Shown here one piece after another: positions 15,849-25,125 of a stretch of DNA of 37,752 bases. Position numbers and translations under genes: made by a program. Origin of the DNA: Opitutus sp. GAS368 (GTDB lineage Bacteria > Verrucomicrobiota > Verrucomicrobiia > Opitutales > Opitutaceae); assembly GCA_945906965.1 (NCBI GenBank), contig CAMDRP010000019.1, positions 1 through 37,752 on the forward strand, given 5' to 3'. Positions within the stretch are counted from its first letter, which is position 1; each line of letters begins with the position of its first letter. The notes beneath the pieces are model-generated. The model saw nothing but the letters and a program-made list of their open reading frames with translations, was not told where the DNA came from and ran no database searches.

Positions 15849-18641
15849 TTATTCTTTGCGCATGGGCCCGACGGGAACGGGCGCAGGCGCAGGCGCGGGC
15901 AGGGTGGAAGGCGAAGACGGCGCGGCCAGTTTGCGCAAGAAATTGGTGGGGCCCATGACGAAGCTCCACGCCGGATTTTCCAGGCTGCCGTTGAGTTTCA
16001 CTTCGAAGACGTTGGAAAAAGGCGTGAGGGCCGCACCGACCAGGCTTTTTATGAAAAGGCTGCTTTCCTGGAACGGATAGATCTTGGCTTTGAAATCGAG
16101 GCTGCGGGCCTCGAGCGCGTAACTGCCGCTGCCGACGATGGCGGAGTTGGAGCCAGTGAGTCCAACGTCAGAAAATTCGAGTAAGGGGCCGTTGATTTTG
16201 AAGTTGGCGCGGACGGCGTTAAAACGGAGCGAAGTGAAACTAAAAAGCTCGGAGAGCAGGCCGAGGAGTTTGATTTCGCCGAGCGAAGCCCCGTCGAGGG
16301 TGGCGCTGCCCTCGCCGTGATAACTGTAGGGATCTGCGCTGGCGCCCTCCGCGGAGAGGGCGACGGAGATGCGGACGTTGGATTTTTCTGCGAGGAAGCG
16401 GTTGGGTGCGGGCGGGGGCGTTTTTTTTCGCCGGGCGGCGTAATTTTCGAGGATACTGATGGCGCGGCCGAGGCTGGCGTCTTTGAGCGCGTAATCGAAA
16501 CCGACGCGGCGTTGGGCGCCGGGGCCGGAGACCTTGGCACGACCGGTGGCCGTGCCGCCCGCGAAGTCGAGGTCGAGGCGGTCGAGTGTGAGCGTATCGT
16601 CGCGGAGGGTACCGTTGAAGGCGAGGCGTTCGACGGGGAAATCATGGAAGCGAAACTCGGTGTTGGTCTCGGCGTTGAGATCGATGGATTGGTGCGCGCC
16701 GGTGGGCGAGTTGGCGCTGTCGATGCGGCCAGAAATCCGTAGCGTGGGCGGCGAGGTGAACGTGAAGGGCTCGAGAATGTCGCGGGCCGCGGCGCCGAAG
16801 ATTTTTTCGCCGAGGCTGAGGTCGATGGCGTTGCTCATGAAGGCAAAATCAAAGTGGTGCCAATTGAGGGTGCGGGGATCGAGGGCGCGGGTGAAGGTGC
16901 CTCTCACCGAACCGGGTCCTTCGTTGGCGTAGAGTTCTAGAGCGTCGAGAAAGTGCGGCCGGATGAAGAGGCGGGTGCGGACGTAGTCGAAGTGGGCGCC
17001 GCGCAGCACGGCGGAGTCGGCTTGGGCGGCGACGATGACGCGAGATTCGCCACCGCTGTTGCGGCCCCAGCGACCGGCGACTTCGACGTTGGCCGGAGGT
17101 GGTGCGCTGGGGAATTCGAAAGTTTTAAAGAAATCGGGCCACCATTGAGTAAACCAGCCAGAGATGTCGATCGGGCGGAGTTGGCCGGCGAGCAGGAAGC
17201 GGTAATGGTGGGTGGCGGGGTTGTGTTCGTAGGAGCCGCGGGCGTAGTTTGGACCGATTCGAGCGAAGACTTCAGGGGCTAACCAACGGGCGGGCGTGAG
17301 TTCGAGCACGGTGCGGGCGTCGGTGATAGGGACGCGGTAGGCGTTGATAATCGGAATCGCGAGCCGGGCTTGGAGCTTTTCCCATTTCCAGCCGGGGCCA
17401 AAGCGGGCGTGCGCGTCACTGAGGGTAACGGGCTCAGGGAAATCGATCCAGCGCGTGATGCGATGGCCGATACGCTCACTGATGAGATGGAGTAGCCCGT
17501 CATCGAAGCGGGCGTTGAAATCGACCTCAGCGGTCTGGGCGTTGAGATCAACGTGAGCGCGGGCGGCGAGGGGGAGGCCGGCCACGCGGGTGTTGAGCTC
17601 GGCCACAACGCGCGGGAGCGGTTGCGGGGTGAGACGCAGCGAAGGCGCGTGCAAGGTGACGCCGGCGGCGGTGATCTCAGCGGCAGACAGTTCGAGGTCG
17701 ATGGGGCTGGCGGTGAAGGTGGCTGGTTGGAACTGAGCGCGCACGAGGGCTTGGAGGCGCGTGGCGGTCGTCTGGTTGGTAGGGGCGGCGAGATCCTCGG
17801 AGGTAACGTGGAGGACGGCCGTGATTGGTTGCGCGGCGCTCAGGGGCAGGCGTGTGGTGGCGGTGATGGGGCCGGTGGTGAGTGCGGGCGTCGTGAGATT
17901 GAGGCTCTGGGCGCGGAGGGTGAAATCGGCGAGGGCTGGGCCGGAGCCGTTTGGGGTGAGCACGACCTCGAGCGTGGGGTGATCGAGTTGACTGAGTGGC
18001 GCGGCGATGGCGCCGAGGCCACGGGCGATGGCGGAAAAATTTTTGGCGAGGTAGGCGGGGACCGGGAGCGGGGCCTCGGCGTCGTGGCGTTGGGGAGGCA
18101 GGGGGAGCGTGCCGTGAGCGCTGACGCGGAGGGCGCCGAGTTCGAAGGTGAGGTGCGGGATAACGAGAGTTTTGGCGGTAGGGAAAAGCGTGGTGTCGAG
18201 ATTGCGCACCAGTTCCTCGGAGCGGCCCGAGGGTGAGAGCATTGCGGGGAGTAGCAGGGTGACGCCGGTGGCGTGAAGCTCGAGTTCTTCGGCGCGGCCG
18301 ATAAGGAGGGCCCAGGGGTCGAGACGCACGTAGAGCGCGCGGGCGGTGAAAATCGGATCGGGGTAGGCGGGAAGGTGGCAGACGACCTCCTCGATGAGGA
18401 GTCGGCCCGAGGGATCGAAGGTGGTGCGGCCGAAGGTGGTGCTCACGCCCGAGGCGGCGAGGCGCGTCTCGATGGCGCGCAGGAGCGGCCGTGGAAGCTC
18501 AAGTTCGCTGCTGGTGAGGATGTGGATTTGAAAGCCAAGGCCGACAAACAGCAGCAGCCAGAGCGTCCAGCAACTGAGCGTGAGCAAGGCTTGCGCGCAG
18601 AGGCGCGTGGCTTGCCAGCAAGGTTGGAAGAGACGGTGCAT
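15849..18641 (-). CDS. AsmA-like envelope protein, 930 aa
   Basis: This is a large protein with one N-terminal membrane segment (about residues 20-45, LTLSCWTLWLLLFVGLGF) and an otherwise periplasmic, beta-rich body. The C-terminal ~150 residues carry the AsmA/YhdP-like pattern: LLGLLSELFSFTSLRFN, DVGLTGSNSAIVGSGSY, LDFKAKIYPF and FEVKLNGSLENPAWSF. AsmA-like proteins of the TamB/YhdP group are thought to form grooves that carry lipids between the membranes. It is the last of five tightly spaced genes headed by an ABC transporter (45 nt after the DUF4340 gene). Substrate transfer by this protein is inference from the family. Confidence 0.8.
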   Translation of the reverse strand: MHRLFQPCWQATRLCAQALLTLSCWTLWLLLFVGLGFQIHILTSSELELPRPLLRAIETRLAASGVSTTFGRTTFDPSGRLLIEEVVCHLPAYPDPIFTARALYVRLDPWALLIGRAEELELHATGVTLLLPAMLSPSGRSEELVRNLDTTLFPTAKTLVIPHLTFELGALRVSAHGTLPLPPQRHDAEAPLPVPAYLAKNFSAIARGLGAIAAPLSQLDHPTLEVVLTPNGSGPALADFTLRAQSLNLTTPALTTGPITATTRLPLSAAQPITAVLHVTSEDLAAPTNQTTATRLQALVRAQFQPATFTASPIDLELSAAEITAAGVTLHAPSLRLTPQPLPRVVAELNTRVAGLPLAARAHVDLNAQTAEVDFNARFDDGLLHLISERIGHRITRWIDFPEPVTLSDAHARFGPGWKWEKLQARLAIPIINAYRVPITDARTVLELTPARWLAPEVFARIGPNYARGSYEHNPATHHYRFLLAGQLRPIDISGWFTQWWPDFFKTFEFPSAPPPANVEVAGRWGRNSGGESRVIVAAQADSAVLRGAHFDYVRTRLFIRPHFLDALELYANEGPGSVRGTFTRALDPRTLNWHHFDFAFMSNAIDLSLGEKIFGAAARDILEPFTFTSPPTLRISGRIDSANSPTGAHQSIDLNAETNTEFRFHDFPVERLAFNGTLRDDTLTLDRLDLDFAGGTATGRAKVSGPGAQRRVGFDYALKDASLGRAISILENYAARRKKTPPPAPNRFLAEKSNVRISVALSAEGASADPYSYHGEGSATLDGASLGEIKLLGLLSELFSFTSLRFNAVRANFKINGPLLEFSDVGLTGSNSAIVGSGSYALEARSLDFKAKIYPFQESSLFIKSLVGAALTPFSNVFEVKLNGSLENPAWSFVMGPTNFLRKLAAPSSPSTLPAPAPAPVPVGPMRKE

Positions 18642-18686
18642 CGAGAGCGGAAAGGACGGCGGGCGTTTGCGACGCGGCGGGTAGGC

Positions 18687-20678
18687 TTATTTTTTAACGG
18701 CCGCAGGAGCCAGCGCGGGGCCAGGATCAGCGCGGTAGGTGAGTGACCAAAGCGCGTCGACGACCAATTGTTCGAGTTCGAACACGGCGTTGAATTCTTG
18801 GGAGCCGGCGAGCTGTTGGGTGCCGCCGAAACGCTCGGAAAGGAGCAAGGTGGTGACGGGCGCGGGGGCACCGACGGCGGCGCCGGGGAGGGCGAGCGTG
18901 GCGTCGAGCCGGTAGCGCCAGGGGCGGTCTTCGCCCAGAAGGAGGACTTTATCGGTGAAGCCGTCTTGCGGGAATTGTTTCGCGCGCAAGGTCCGCAGGG
19001 AGGTGACGAGGGTGGTGAGCGCGGGCGCTTGCGGGGCGGTGGCGGGGGGGCGGCCGGCGTCGTCGAGGGTGACTTCGAAGACGGATTGGTTGGTGGTCAG
19101 ATCGGTTAGACGAAGCGTGGTGAGGCGGGCGCCGGAGGGGAGTTCGCGCAGGAGGCGTTCGCGCCAGGCGGCGGCGGTCGTGGGCGTCTCTAGGCGGAGG
19201 ATGTCGGGGTTAACAGCGTAAATGAAGGCGGCGCCCAGCAGACGGGCATAGGCGAAGTTGTCGCGTTGGCTGGCGAGGCCGAGTTGGAGGGTGAGGGTGT
19301 TGGGCGTGTTGTTGCCGGCGGCGGATGGGTTGGGGGCGGGCAATCTGTTTAGCGTGAGGGTGACTTCGCGTTCGGGTCGGGCGAAGCCCCAGTTTTCGAG
19401 GTCGGCGGCGGTGGGGGCGTCGCTGGTGAAAGTTTGCGCAGCGAGGAGATTGAGTTGTTCCAGGAGACGTTGGACGGCGGCGCGATCGGCGGGGAGGGTC
19501 TGCGGGGCAGTGTCGCCGGCGTCGCGGCGGATGATTTGCCAAGGGGCGGCTTCGGCGGAGTTGGCGGGGGCTTCAAGCCGTTGAAGGGTGAGGGTGGGTT
19601 GGCCGGCGGTGTTGGGGGCACGTAGGGTGATTGCGGTAACGGCGGCGGGGTCGAAATCGAGGACGCGTTTTTCGCGGAGGCGTTCCTGGGCTTGGTCGAG
19701 GGTGTCCTTGAGGGATTGAGGGCCGGTGGGCAGGGCGACGGTGAAGAGCGCGGCGCGGCCTTCGATCTGAGCGTAGTAATCGGTGGTGACGGCGGTGGTT
19801 TTGGTGGAGGAAGTGGATGTGAGGGGTGGGGATGTTGGGACGGGTGTGCCGAGGAGGAGGGTTTCGCGGCGGTTGTTGCCCTCGATGGTGATCCGGTAGG
19901 TGGGGGCGGCGGAGGGTAGCGTGGCGGGCGGGGTATCAGTGACGAAGGTCTTGGCGCGGAGGGCGCCGAGTTCGTTGAGGGCGCGCTCGGTGTCGTCTTT
20001 GCTGGCGCGGGCAACGATCGGAGTATCAAAGGTCCAACGCGGCGAGGCGGGTTCGCGGTGGAGGGCGACGCGCGTGGTGCTCTGGATGCGGAGCGTGCGC
20101 GCTTCGAACACGGGAATGGTGATCAGAGAGTCGGCGCGAAGTTGGTCGATGGGCAACGCGAGGCTGTCAGCGAGGGCGCGGCGCACGACGTGGATGCGTT
20201 TGGCGTCAGGGGAAAGGAGATACAGGCGGTTACCGATTTTGGTGGTGTCGCCAAGAATTAGCTGGGTGGTGGTGGCGCCGGGGGTGTTACCGAAGGCGAC
20301 GGTAACTTTGGGCTTTTCGAGATCGATGCCGTAATCAGCGAGGGATTGGCCGTTGGTTTTGAGGTCGGCGACCGCGAAGGAGGTTTCGTGCTCGAGGACT
20401 TGGAGCTCGTTGATGATACGGGAGACGGCGGTGGGGTTGGCGGGCCATTCGAGCGGTTGGGCGAGTTGCCAGGTTTCGCCGGCGCGGTTGAGCGTGTAGA
20501 GGACGCCGGCGGGGTTGCGCACGGTGAGGGAGCGGATGTCGGCGGCTTCGGGGCCAAGGACGCGGCGGCGGGCCTCGAGGGAGGCGCGCTCGGTCCGCCA
20601 GTTGCGCTCGAATTTAAAAATGAAAAAGAACAGAGCGACGTTCAGGAAGAGGAGGACGAGCGTGACTTTGGTGCGCAT
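18687..20678 (-). CDS. DUF4340 protein with two copies of the domain
   Basis: This is a 663-residue protein anchored by an N-terminal membrane helix (residues 5-23, VTLVLLFLNVALFFFIF) with the rest predicted outside the cytoplasm. DUF4340 character is seen twice: residues ~47-135 (IRSLTVRNPAG ... WQLAQPLEWPANPTAVSRI ... KPKVTVAFG) and again from about residue 345 (AVTAITLRAPN ... LPADRAAVQRLLEQLNLL ... WGFARPEREVTLTL). DUF4340 proteins commonly follow Gld-type ABC transporter genes, as here: the GldG-like gene lies 36 nt upstream. The molecular role is unknown. A structural periplasmic partner of the transporter is likely. Confidence 0.85.
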   Translation of the reverse strand: MRTKVTLVLLFLNVALFFFIFKFERNWRTERASLEARRRVLGPEAADIRSLTVRNPAGVLYTLNRAGETWQLAQPLEWPANPTAVSRIINELQVLEHETSFAVADLKTNGQSLADYGIDLEKPKVTVAFGNTPGATTTQLILGDTTKIGNRLYLLSPDAKRIHVVRRALADSLALPIDQLRADSLITIPVFEARTLRIQSTTRVALHREPASPRWTFDTPIVARASKDDTERALNELGALRAKTFVTDTPPATLPSAAPTYRITIEGNNRRETLLLGTPVPTSPPLTSTSSTKTTAVTTDYYAQIEGRAALFTVALPTGPQSLKDTLDQAQERLREKRVLDFDPAAVTAITLRAPNTAGQPTLTLQRLEAPANSAEAAPWQIIRRDAGDTAPQTLPADRAAVQRLLEQLNLLAAQTFTSDAPTAADLENWGFARPEREVTLTLNRLPAPNPSAAGNNTPNTLTLQLGLASQRDNFAYARLLGAAFIYAVNPDILRLETPTTAAAWRERLLRELPSGARLTTLRLTDLTTNQSVFEVTLDDAGRPPATAPQAPALTTLVTSLRTLRAKQFPQDGFTDKVLLLGEDRPWRYRLDATLALPGAAVGAPAPVTTLLLSERFGGTQQLAGSQEFNAVFELEQLVVDALWSLTYRADPGPALAPAAVKK

Positions 20679-20714
20679 CGAAAAAAAAGAGGAGGCGGGC
20701 GAGGAAGAGGCGGA

Positions 20715-22208
20715 TCAGTGGCGGCGGGTCCAATAAACGGCGAGGCCGAGGAGGGCGGCTAGGCCGGGGAGGGCGAAGAGGAGGGCGTAGCGGAGTTTGG
20801 CGAGGTCGCCGGCGCTAAGGGAGAGTTGGAAGCGCTCGATGGGGCGGGCGGGGATGTTGAGTTGGGTGTCGCGGTCGACAGTCCAATTCACGGCGTTGAG
20901 GAAGACGCTTTGGTTGCCGACGTTGGCGATGCGGGCGTTGGCGATGAGGTCGCCGCTGCCGAAGACGACGAGACGTCCGCCGCGGACACTGAAGTTGAGG
21001 CCTTCGCGCACGGCGACGCGCTCGGCGGCAGTGATGACGCCGAGACGGTCTTTGGGTTCCATGCCGGGGAGTGGGCGAATGTCGACGCCGGGGTCGTAGC
21101 GGGGGATGACGCGGTCGCGGTAGCCTCGTTCGCCCCAAGCGGTTTTAGAACTGGCGGCGAGGGTAAGCGTGGTGAGGCCGCCGCCGAGCGAGCGGCCGGG
21201 ATCGGGGCGGACGCTGCGGGTGGCACCGAAGCGAAGCGCGACGCCGAAATTAAGAAGCGTTTGGGTGATCGGGTGCGGTTGGAAGGCGCCGATGATGAGT
21301 TCGCCGTCTTCGGTGATGTTTTCGGCGCCGGTGTCGTAGATGATGTCGTCGTCGACCAACGTGCCCCAATCCAGGAGGAGTTCCTCGAGACCGTGTTTGG
21401 TGCCAGGGGCGAGGAAGAGTAAGAGGCGACCGGCGGAATTGGAAAGATAGTGGCGGAGGAGTTCTTGTTCCTTGGCGCTGAAAGGGGCTTGGGGGGCGAC
21501 GGCGATGAGGAGGGCGGTTTTTTCGGGGACTTGGCGGGCGACAGTGAGGTCGAGCGATTCAACGTCAAAGTTACGGATGCGAAGTTGTTCGCGCACAAGG
21601 GAGAGGCCGCGGTTGGCGTCGGTGTCTTCGGGACGGAGTTCGCCGTGGCCGGCGAGGAAGTAGATTTTTTTGCGCTCGGGGCTGGAGACGTCGAGCAGAC
21701 GGGCGGTGAGTTCTTTCTCGCCGAGGAAGGCGGTGCGGACGGGTTTGCCGTCTTTGTCGCGGGTGATGCGGTAGAGATCGTCAACGGCGAGGGCGGTGCG
21801 TTGATCGCCGGCGAGCAGGAGAATCACGTCGGGCTGGTCGAGGCCGAGGGGCTCGGCTTCGCGGCGGTTTTGGTAGATGTCGAGGTAGTCGATTTTGATG
21901 GCCCCGTTGGGATTGGCCTCGGTGGCGAGACGGTATTCTTGAAGCAGGCCGCGCAGCTCGGGGTTGGGCGTGTCGGCGTTGAGGGTGACGACGATGCGGA
22001 CGGGGCGCGGGAGATTTTTAAGGTAGGAGAGCGTCTCGGGCGAGAGGGAGAAACGGCGGTCGTTGGTGAGATCTTTGCGCCATTCGGGGTGGTTGCGCGC
22101 GAGGTAATTGAGGCCGCCGAAAAGCGTGAGCACGAGGAAGGCCTGGAGCACGAGGTTGAGCGTGCGGAGCCAGCGGACGGCGCGAAAACTTTGGAGCGGT
22201 GAAGGCAT
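20715..22208 (-). CDS. GldG-like ABC transporter auxiliary protein
   Basis: This 497-residue protein is of the ABC-type uncharacterized transport family related to GldG. It has a membrane helix near residues 16-36, a large extracytoplasmic part, and a second helix near the C-terminus (about 470-490, YALLFALPGLAALLGLAVYW). Typical stretches are FSLSPETLSYLKNLPRPVRI, KKIYFLAGHGE and the GRLLLFLAPG segment, which belongs to a GATase-like fold. In Flavobacterium, GldA/F/G form an ABC complex needed for gliding; here it belongs to the more general form found in non-gliding bacteria. The start is 4 nt after the permease stop, which implies translational coupling. Confidence 0.88.
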   Translation of the reverse strand: MPSPLQSFRAVRWLRTLNLVLQAFLVLTLFGGLNYLARNHPEWRKDLTNDRRFSLSPETLSYLKNLPRPVRIVVTLNADTPNPELRGLLQEYRLATEANPNGAIKIDYLDIYQNRREAEPLGLDQPDVILLLAGDQRTALAVDDLYRITRDKDGKPVRTAFLGEKELTARLLDVSSPERKKIYFLAGHGELRPEDTDANRGLSLVREQLRIRNFDVESLDLTVARQVPEKTALLIAVAPQAPFSAKEQELLRHYLSNSAGRLLLFLAPGTKHGLEELLLDWGTLVDDDIIYDTGAENITEDGELIIGAFQPHPITQTLLNFGVALRFGATRSVRPDPGRSLGGGLTTLTLAASSKTAWGERGYRDRVIPRYDPGVDIRPLPGMEPKDRLGVITAAERVAVREGLNFSVRGGRLVVFGSGDLIANARIANVGNQSVFLNAVNWTVDRDTQLNIPARPIERFQLSLSAGDLAKLRYALLFALPGLAALLGLAVYWTRRH

Positions 22209-22212
22209 CGGC

Positions 22213-22974
22213 TCAGGCGTGGATCTGTTTCGCTTCGACGCTGAGGATGCTGAAAATCAGCGCGAGGGCGGTGCCGCTAAAATAAAAAAGGACGTGGCGC
22301 GCATCGATCACGCCGCGGGTGAAGTCTTCGTAGTGGGCAAAAATCTGGGCGTAATCCACGGCGGCTTTCGCGGGCGCGAGTATATCGCGGTTGAGGAAAC
22401 TCGCTTCACCGAGCCAACGCACGCCGACGATCAGGCCGGCTAGCATGACGAAGCAGAGAATGCCGGCGACGGCTTGGTTGCGCGAAAGCGAGCTGGCAAA
22501 GACGCCGATGGCGACGAAGAGCAGGCCGGACACGGCGATGAAGACGTAGCCACCGATCAACGGAGCGCTGTCGATCAGGCGCGGGTCGCTGGAGAAACGT
22601 TTTAAGATGTAGAAAAATCCGCCGGTCGCACCCCAGAGCGAAAGATACAGCGCATAGGCGGCGGTGTATTTACCCAGGACCACTTCGGTCGTGGTGACGG
22701 GCGTCGTGAGGAGCGTCTCGATGGTGCCGAGGCGGCGTTCTTCGGCGAGGCACTTCATCGTGAGCAACGGCACCATGAAGAAAACCGGGAGCCAAAACAG
22801 TTGGAAGAACACGTGCGCCGGCGAGACGTCCTGTGGGGCTTTGGTGTAGTTTTCCAAAATGCCCGTGAAGATGAAGCCCATGAAAAACAGAAACGCCGTG
22901 CCGGCGATGTAGGTGCTCGGGCTGACGAGCAACATCCGCAATTCGTGGCTGAGCAGCGTGAGAAAATGTTTCAT
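22213..22974 (-). CDS. ABC transporter permease, GldF-like
   Basis: This 253-residue ABC-2-type permease has about six membrane helices. The first helix (YIAGTAFLFFMGFIFTGI) and the coupling-helix region LAEERRLGTIETLLTTPVT are characteristic of GldF-like permeases. It would form the membrane channel or flippase part of the complex with the ATPase encoded just upstream (11-nt gap) and the GldG-like protein just downstream. The ATG at 22974 (MKHFLTLLSHELRMLL) was chosen over an upstream in-frame start that adds 21 Arg-rich residues overlapping the ATPase gene. The transported substrate is unknown. Confidence 0.92.
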   Translation of the reverse strand: MKHFLTLLSHELRMLLVSPSTYIAGTAFLFFMGFIFTGILENYTKAPQDVSPAHVFFQLFWLPVFFMVPLLTMKCLAEERRLGTIETLLTTPVTTTEVVLGKYTAAYALYLSLWGATGGFFYILKRFSSDPRLIDSAPLIGGYVFIAVSGLLFVAIGVFASSLSRNQAVAGILCFVMLAGLIVGVRWLGEASFLNRDILAPAKAAVDYAQIFAHYEDFTRGVIDARHVLFYFSGTALALIFSILSVEAKQIHA

Positions 22975-22985
22975 GGGCGATCGAC

Positions 22986-23993
22986 TCAGGTGGCGGGTCC
23001 CGCGGGTGTGGCCACGGGGGCGAGCTTGGCGTCCCAACTGCGCCGCGTGGCGGCGAGGAAAACGTCTTCGAGGGTGGGCTGGGCACGGCTGAGCGCGCGG
23101 ACGCGGAAACCGTGCGTGATCAAACTTTGCAGCAAAGGTTCGCCGAGTTCATCGGTGCGCTCGGTGGAAAGGGCGAGAGTCACAAAGCCCGTGGCGTCGG
23201 GCTCGCTGGTGGCGGTGATTTTTAAGGTCGGCTCGACAGCAGTGAGGCGCGTGGGCAGCGCGTCGAGGGAGCCGGCGGTGATGAGTTGGTAAGTGGTGCG
23301 GCCGAGAACTTCGCGGCGCAGATCGGCCGGTGAGCCTTGGGCGACGACGCGGCCGCGGTTGATGATGAGCACGCGGTCACACGTCATCTCGATCTCGGGC
23401 AAAATGTGCGAGGAAATGATCACCGTCATGCGACCACGCAGGCCGGCGATGAGGTCGCGCACGATCAGAATCTGGTGCGGATCGAGGCCGATCGTGGGCT
23501 CGTCCATGATGATCACGGGCGGTTCGGCGAGGATGGCTTCGGCGATGCCGACGCGTTGGCGGTAGCCTTTGGAAAGTTGGCCGATGATTTTGTGGCGGAC
23601 GCGTTTCAGATCGCAGAGTTCGAGGACTTCGTCGATGCGCGGGCTGAGTTTGCGGCGGGGGATTTCTTTCAGGCGACCGCGGAAATAGAGGTATTCGCTG
23701 ACGCGCATATCCTCGGGCAGCGGGTTATTTTCCGGCATGTAGCCGATCAGGCGTTTGACGGCGTCGGGCTCGGTGGCGACGGAGTGGCCGCAGATGCGGA
23801 CCGTGCCCGAGTTAGCCGGCAAGTAGCCGGTGAGGATGCGCATCGTGGTGGACTTGCCGGCGCCATTGGGCCCGAGGAAGCCGATGATCTCGCCTCGAGC
23901 GACGGTGAAGCTCAGGTCGGCGACCGCAGTCATACCCGCGTAAGTTTTTACGAGGTGGTCGACTTCGATGGCGGGTGTGGGCGGCGCGGACAT
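22986..23993 (-). CDS. ABC transporter ATP-binding protein, GldA-like
   Basis: This is a 335-residue ATPase subunit on the cytoplasmic face. It has Walker A GPNGAGKST (41-49), signature LSKGYRQRVG (140-149), Walker B VIIMDEPTIGLD (about 160-170) and the switch His in ISSHILPEIE. The ~100-residue C-terminal extension after the nucleotide-binding domain is usual for GldA/CcmA-like ATPases. The start at 23993 (MSAPPTPAIEVDHLV) is where the domain begins. The frame stays open upstream to 24392, but that stretch is antisense-like sequence inside birA. First gene of the five-gene ABC-AsmA cluster; birA ends 70 nt upstream. Confidence 0.94.
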   Translation of the reverse strand: MSAPPTPAIEVDHLVKTYAGMTAVADLSFTVARGEIIGFLGPNGAGKSTTMRILTGYLPANSGTVRICGHSVATEPDAVKRLIGYMPENNPLPEDMRVSEYLYFRGRLKEIPRRKLSPRIDEVLELCDLKRVRHKIIGQLSKGYRQRVGIAEAILAEPPVIIMDEPTIGLDPHQILIVRDLIAGLRGRMTVIISSHILPEIEMTCDRVLIINRGRVVAQGSPADLRREVLGRTTYQLITAGSLDALPTRLTAVEPTLKITATSEPDATGFVTLALSTERTDELGEPLLQSLITHGFRVRALSRAQPTLEDVFLAATRRSWDAKLAPVATPAGPAT

Positions 23994-24063
23994 GACGGCG
24001 AGAGGCGAGCGTAGAGGCGGAAAGATGGAGAGCAGAGCGGTTTGCGGGCGCGAGGGCGAGCGG

Positions 24064-25059
24064 TTAGATGGACTTTGGTTTCTCCAACGTGACCTCGCCG
24101 GCGCGGAAACGTTGCGTGCGTCCGCGAGAATTTTTGAGCAGCAGCGCGCCGTCGTCGTCGACGCCGATGACGGTGCCAGGATGGCGGGCGCTGCCTTCGA
24201 GAACGGTGACGTGCTGACCGCGCAGGACATCGAAGCGGTGCCAGAGATCGGCGAAGGTTTTGACGTGGTCGCCGTCGAGGAAACGTTGGTAAGCGAGCAA
24301 GACCCGCCCGATGACCGCGGCGGTGAAGCGGTTGAAATCGACGGGCGAGCCGATGAGTTCGGCGAGGGACACGGCGCGTTGGCCGAGGTCACCGGGCCAC
24401 GTTGAGGCCGGGCTGTTGAGGTTGAGGCCGAGACCGAAGACGAGATCGCGGATTTGGTCGGCGTCGATGCGGGCTTCGGTCAGGAGACCGCCGGCTTTGC
24501 GGCCGTCGAAGAGCAGATCGTTGGGCCATTTCAGGCCGGGCTTAAGCGGCGTGGCGTTGGCGATGAGTTCGCAGAGGTTAAGGCCCATCCACAGCGTGAA
24601 CGGCGTCATGCGGGCCGGTTCGATCTGCGGGCGAAAGGCGAAGGAGATATAAAGGTTGCCGTTGGCGGGACTGTGCCAAGGGCGACCGAGGCGGCCGCGG
24701 GCTTTGGTCTGGCGACGGGCGATGATGGCAAACGGCTCGGGCCGGCCGGCGGCGAGTTGGCGCGCGGCTTCGTCGTTGGTGCTATCGATTTCGTCGAGAA
24801 CGGTGAGTGAAAAACCGCGCGGGCGGATTTTTAATTGGGTTTCGATGAGCGCGGCGTGCGGCTGGGGCGGCGGCGCGAGGAGGCGATAACCTTGGGAGCG
24901 TTGCGATTCGAGGTCGAAGCCGGCGGCGCGCAGTTTCTCAAAATATTGCCACACGGCCACGCGACTGACACCGAGTTTTTTCGCGAGCTCGCCTCCGGAG
25001 ACCCAACTCGTCGGATGCGCGAGCAAGGCGCGGATGACGGTGTGTTCGGGGGTCGGCAT
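24064..25059 (-). CDS. birA: Biotin--protein ligase / biotin operon repressor
   Basis: The 331-residue bifunctional form attaches biotin to carboxyl-carrier proteins through biotinyl-AMP and can repress biotin genes. The N-terminal winged helix-turn-helix (about 1-60) shows SGGELAKKLGVSRVAVWQYF. The ligase core has DEIDSTNDEA, the biotin/ATP loop KARGRLGRPWHSP (the first Gly of the usual GRGRxGR is Ala), KWPNDLLFDGRKAGGLLTE and GLGLNLN, followed by the C-terminal SH3-like domain ending VTLEKPKSI. The ATG at 25059 starts at MPTPEHTVIRAL. The longer open frame to 25578 is non-coding in character. Divergent from the 100-residue gene at 25126. Confidence 0.95.
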   Translation of the reverse strand: MPTPEHTVIRALLAHPTSWVSGGELAKKLGVSRVAVWQYFEKLRAAGFDLESQRSQGYRLLAPPPQPHAALIETQLKIRPRGFSLTVLDEIDSTNDEAARQLAAGRPEPFAIIARRQTKARGRLGRPWHSPANGNLYISFAFRPQIEPARMTPFTLWMGLNLCELIANATPLKPGLKWPNDLLFDGRKAGGLLTEARIDADQIRDLVFGLGLNLNSPASTWPGDLGQRAVSLAELIGSPVDFNRFTAAVIGRVLLAYQRFLDGDHVKTFADLWHRFDVLRGQHVTVLEGSARHPGTVIGVDDDGALLLKNSRGRTQRFRAGEVTLEKPKSI

Positions 25060-25125
25060 GAAGCGGCGGCGTGGTGTTAAGAGAGAAGGTTGAAAAGGCG
25101 GCGGCCGGGGCGCAAGGTGGCACGC

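Noticed and set aside
23994-24392. Upstream extension of the ABC ATPase frame into birA
   Set aside because: Ser/Pro-rich sequence without homology that overlaps birA in another frame; the ATPase domain begins just after the ATG at 23993.
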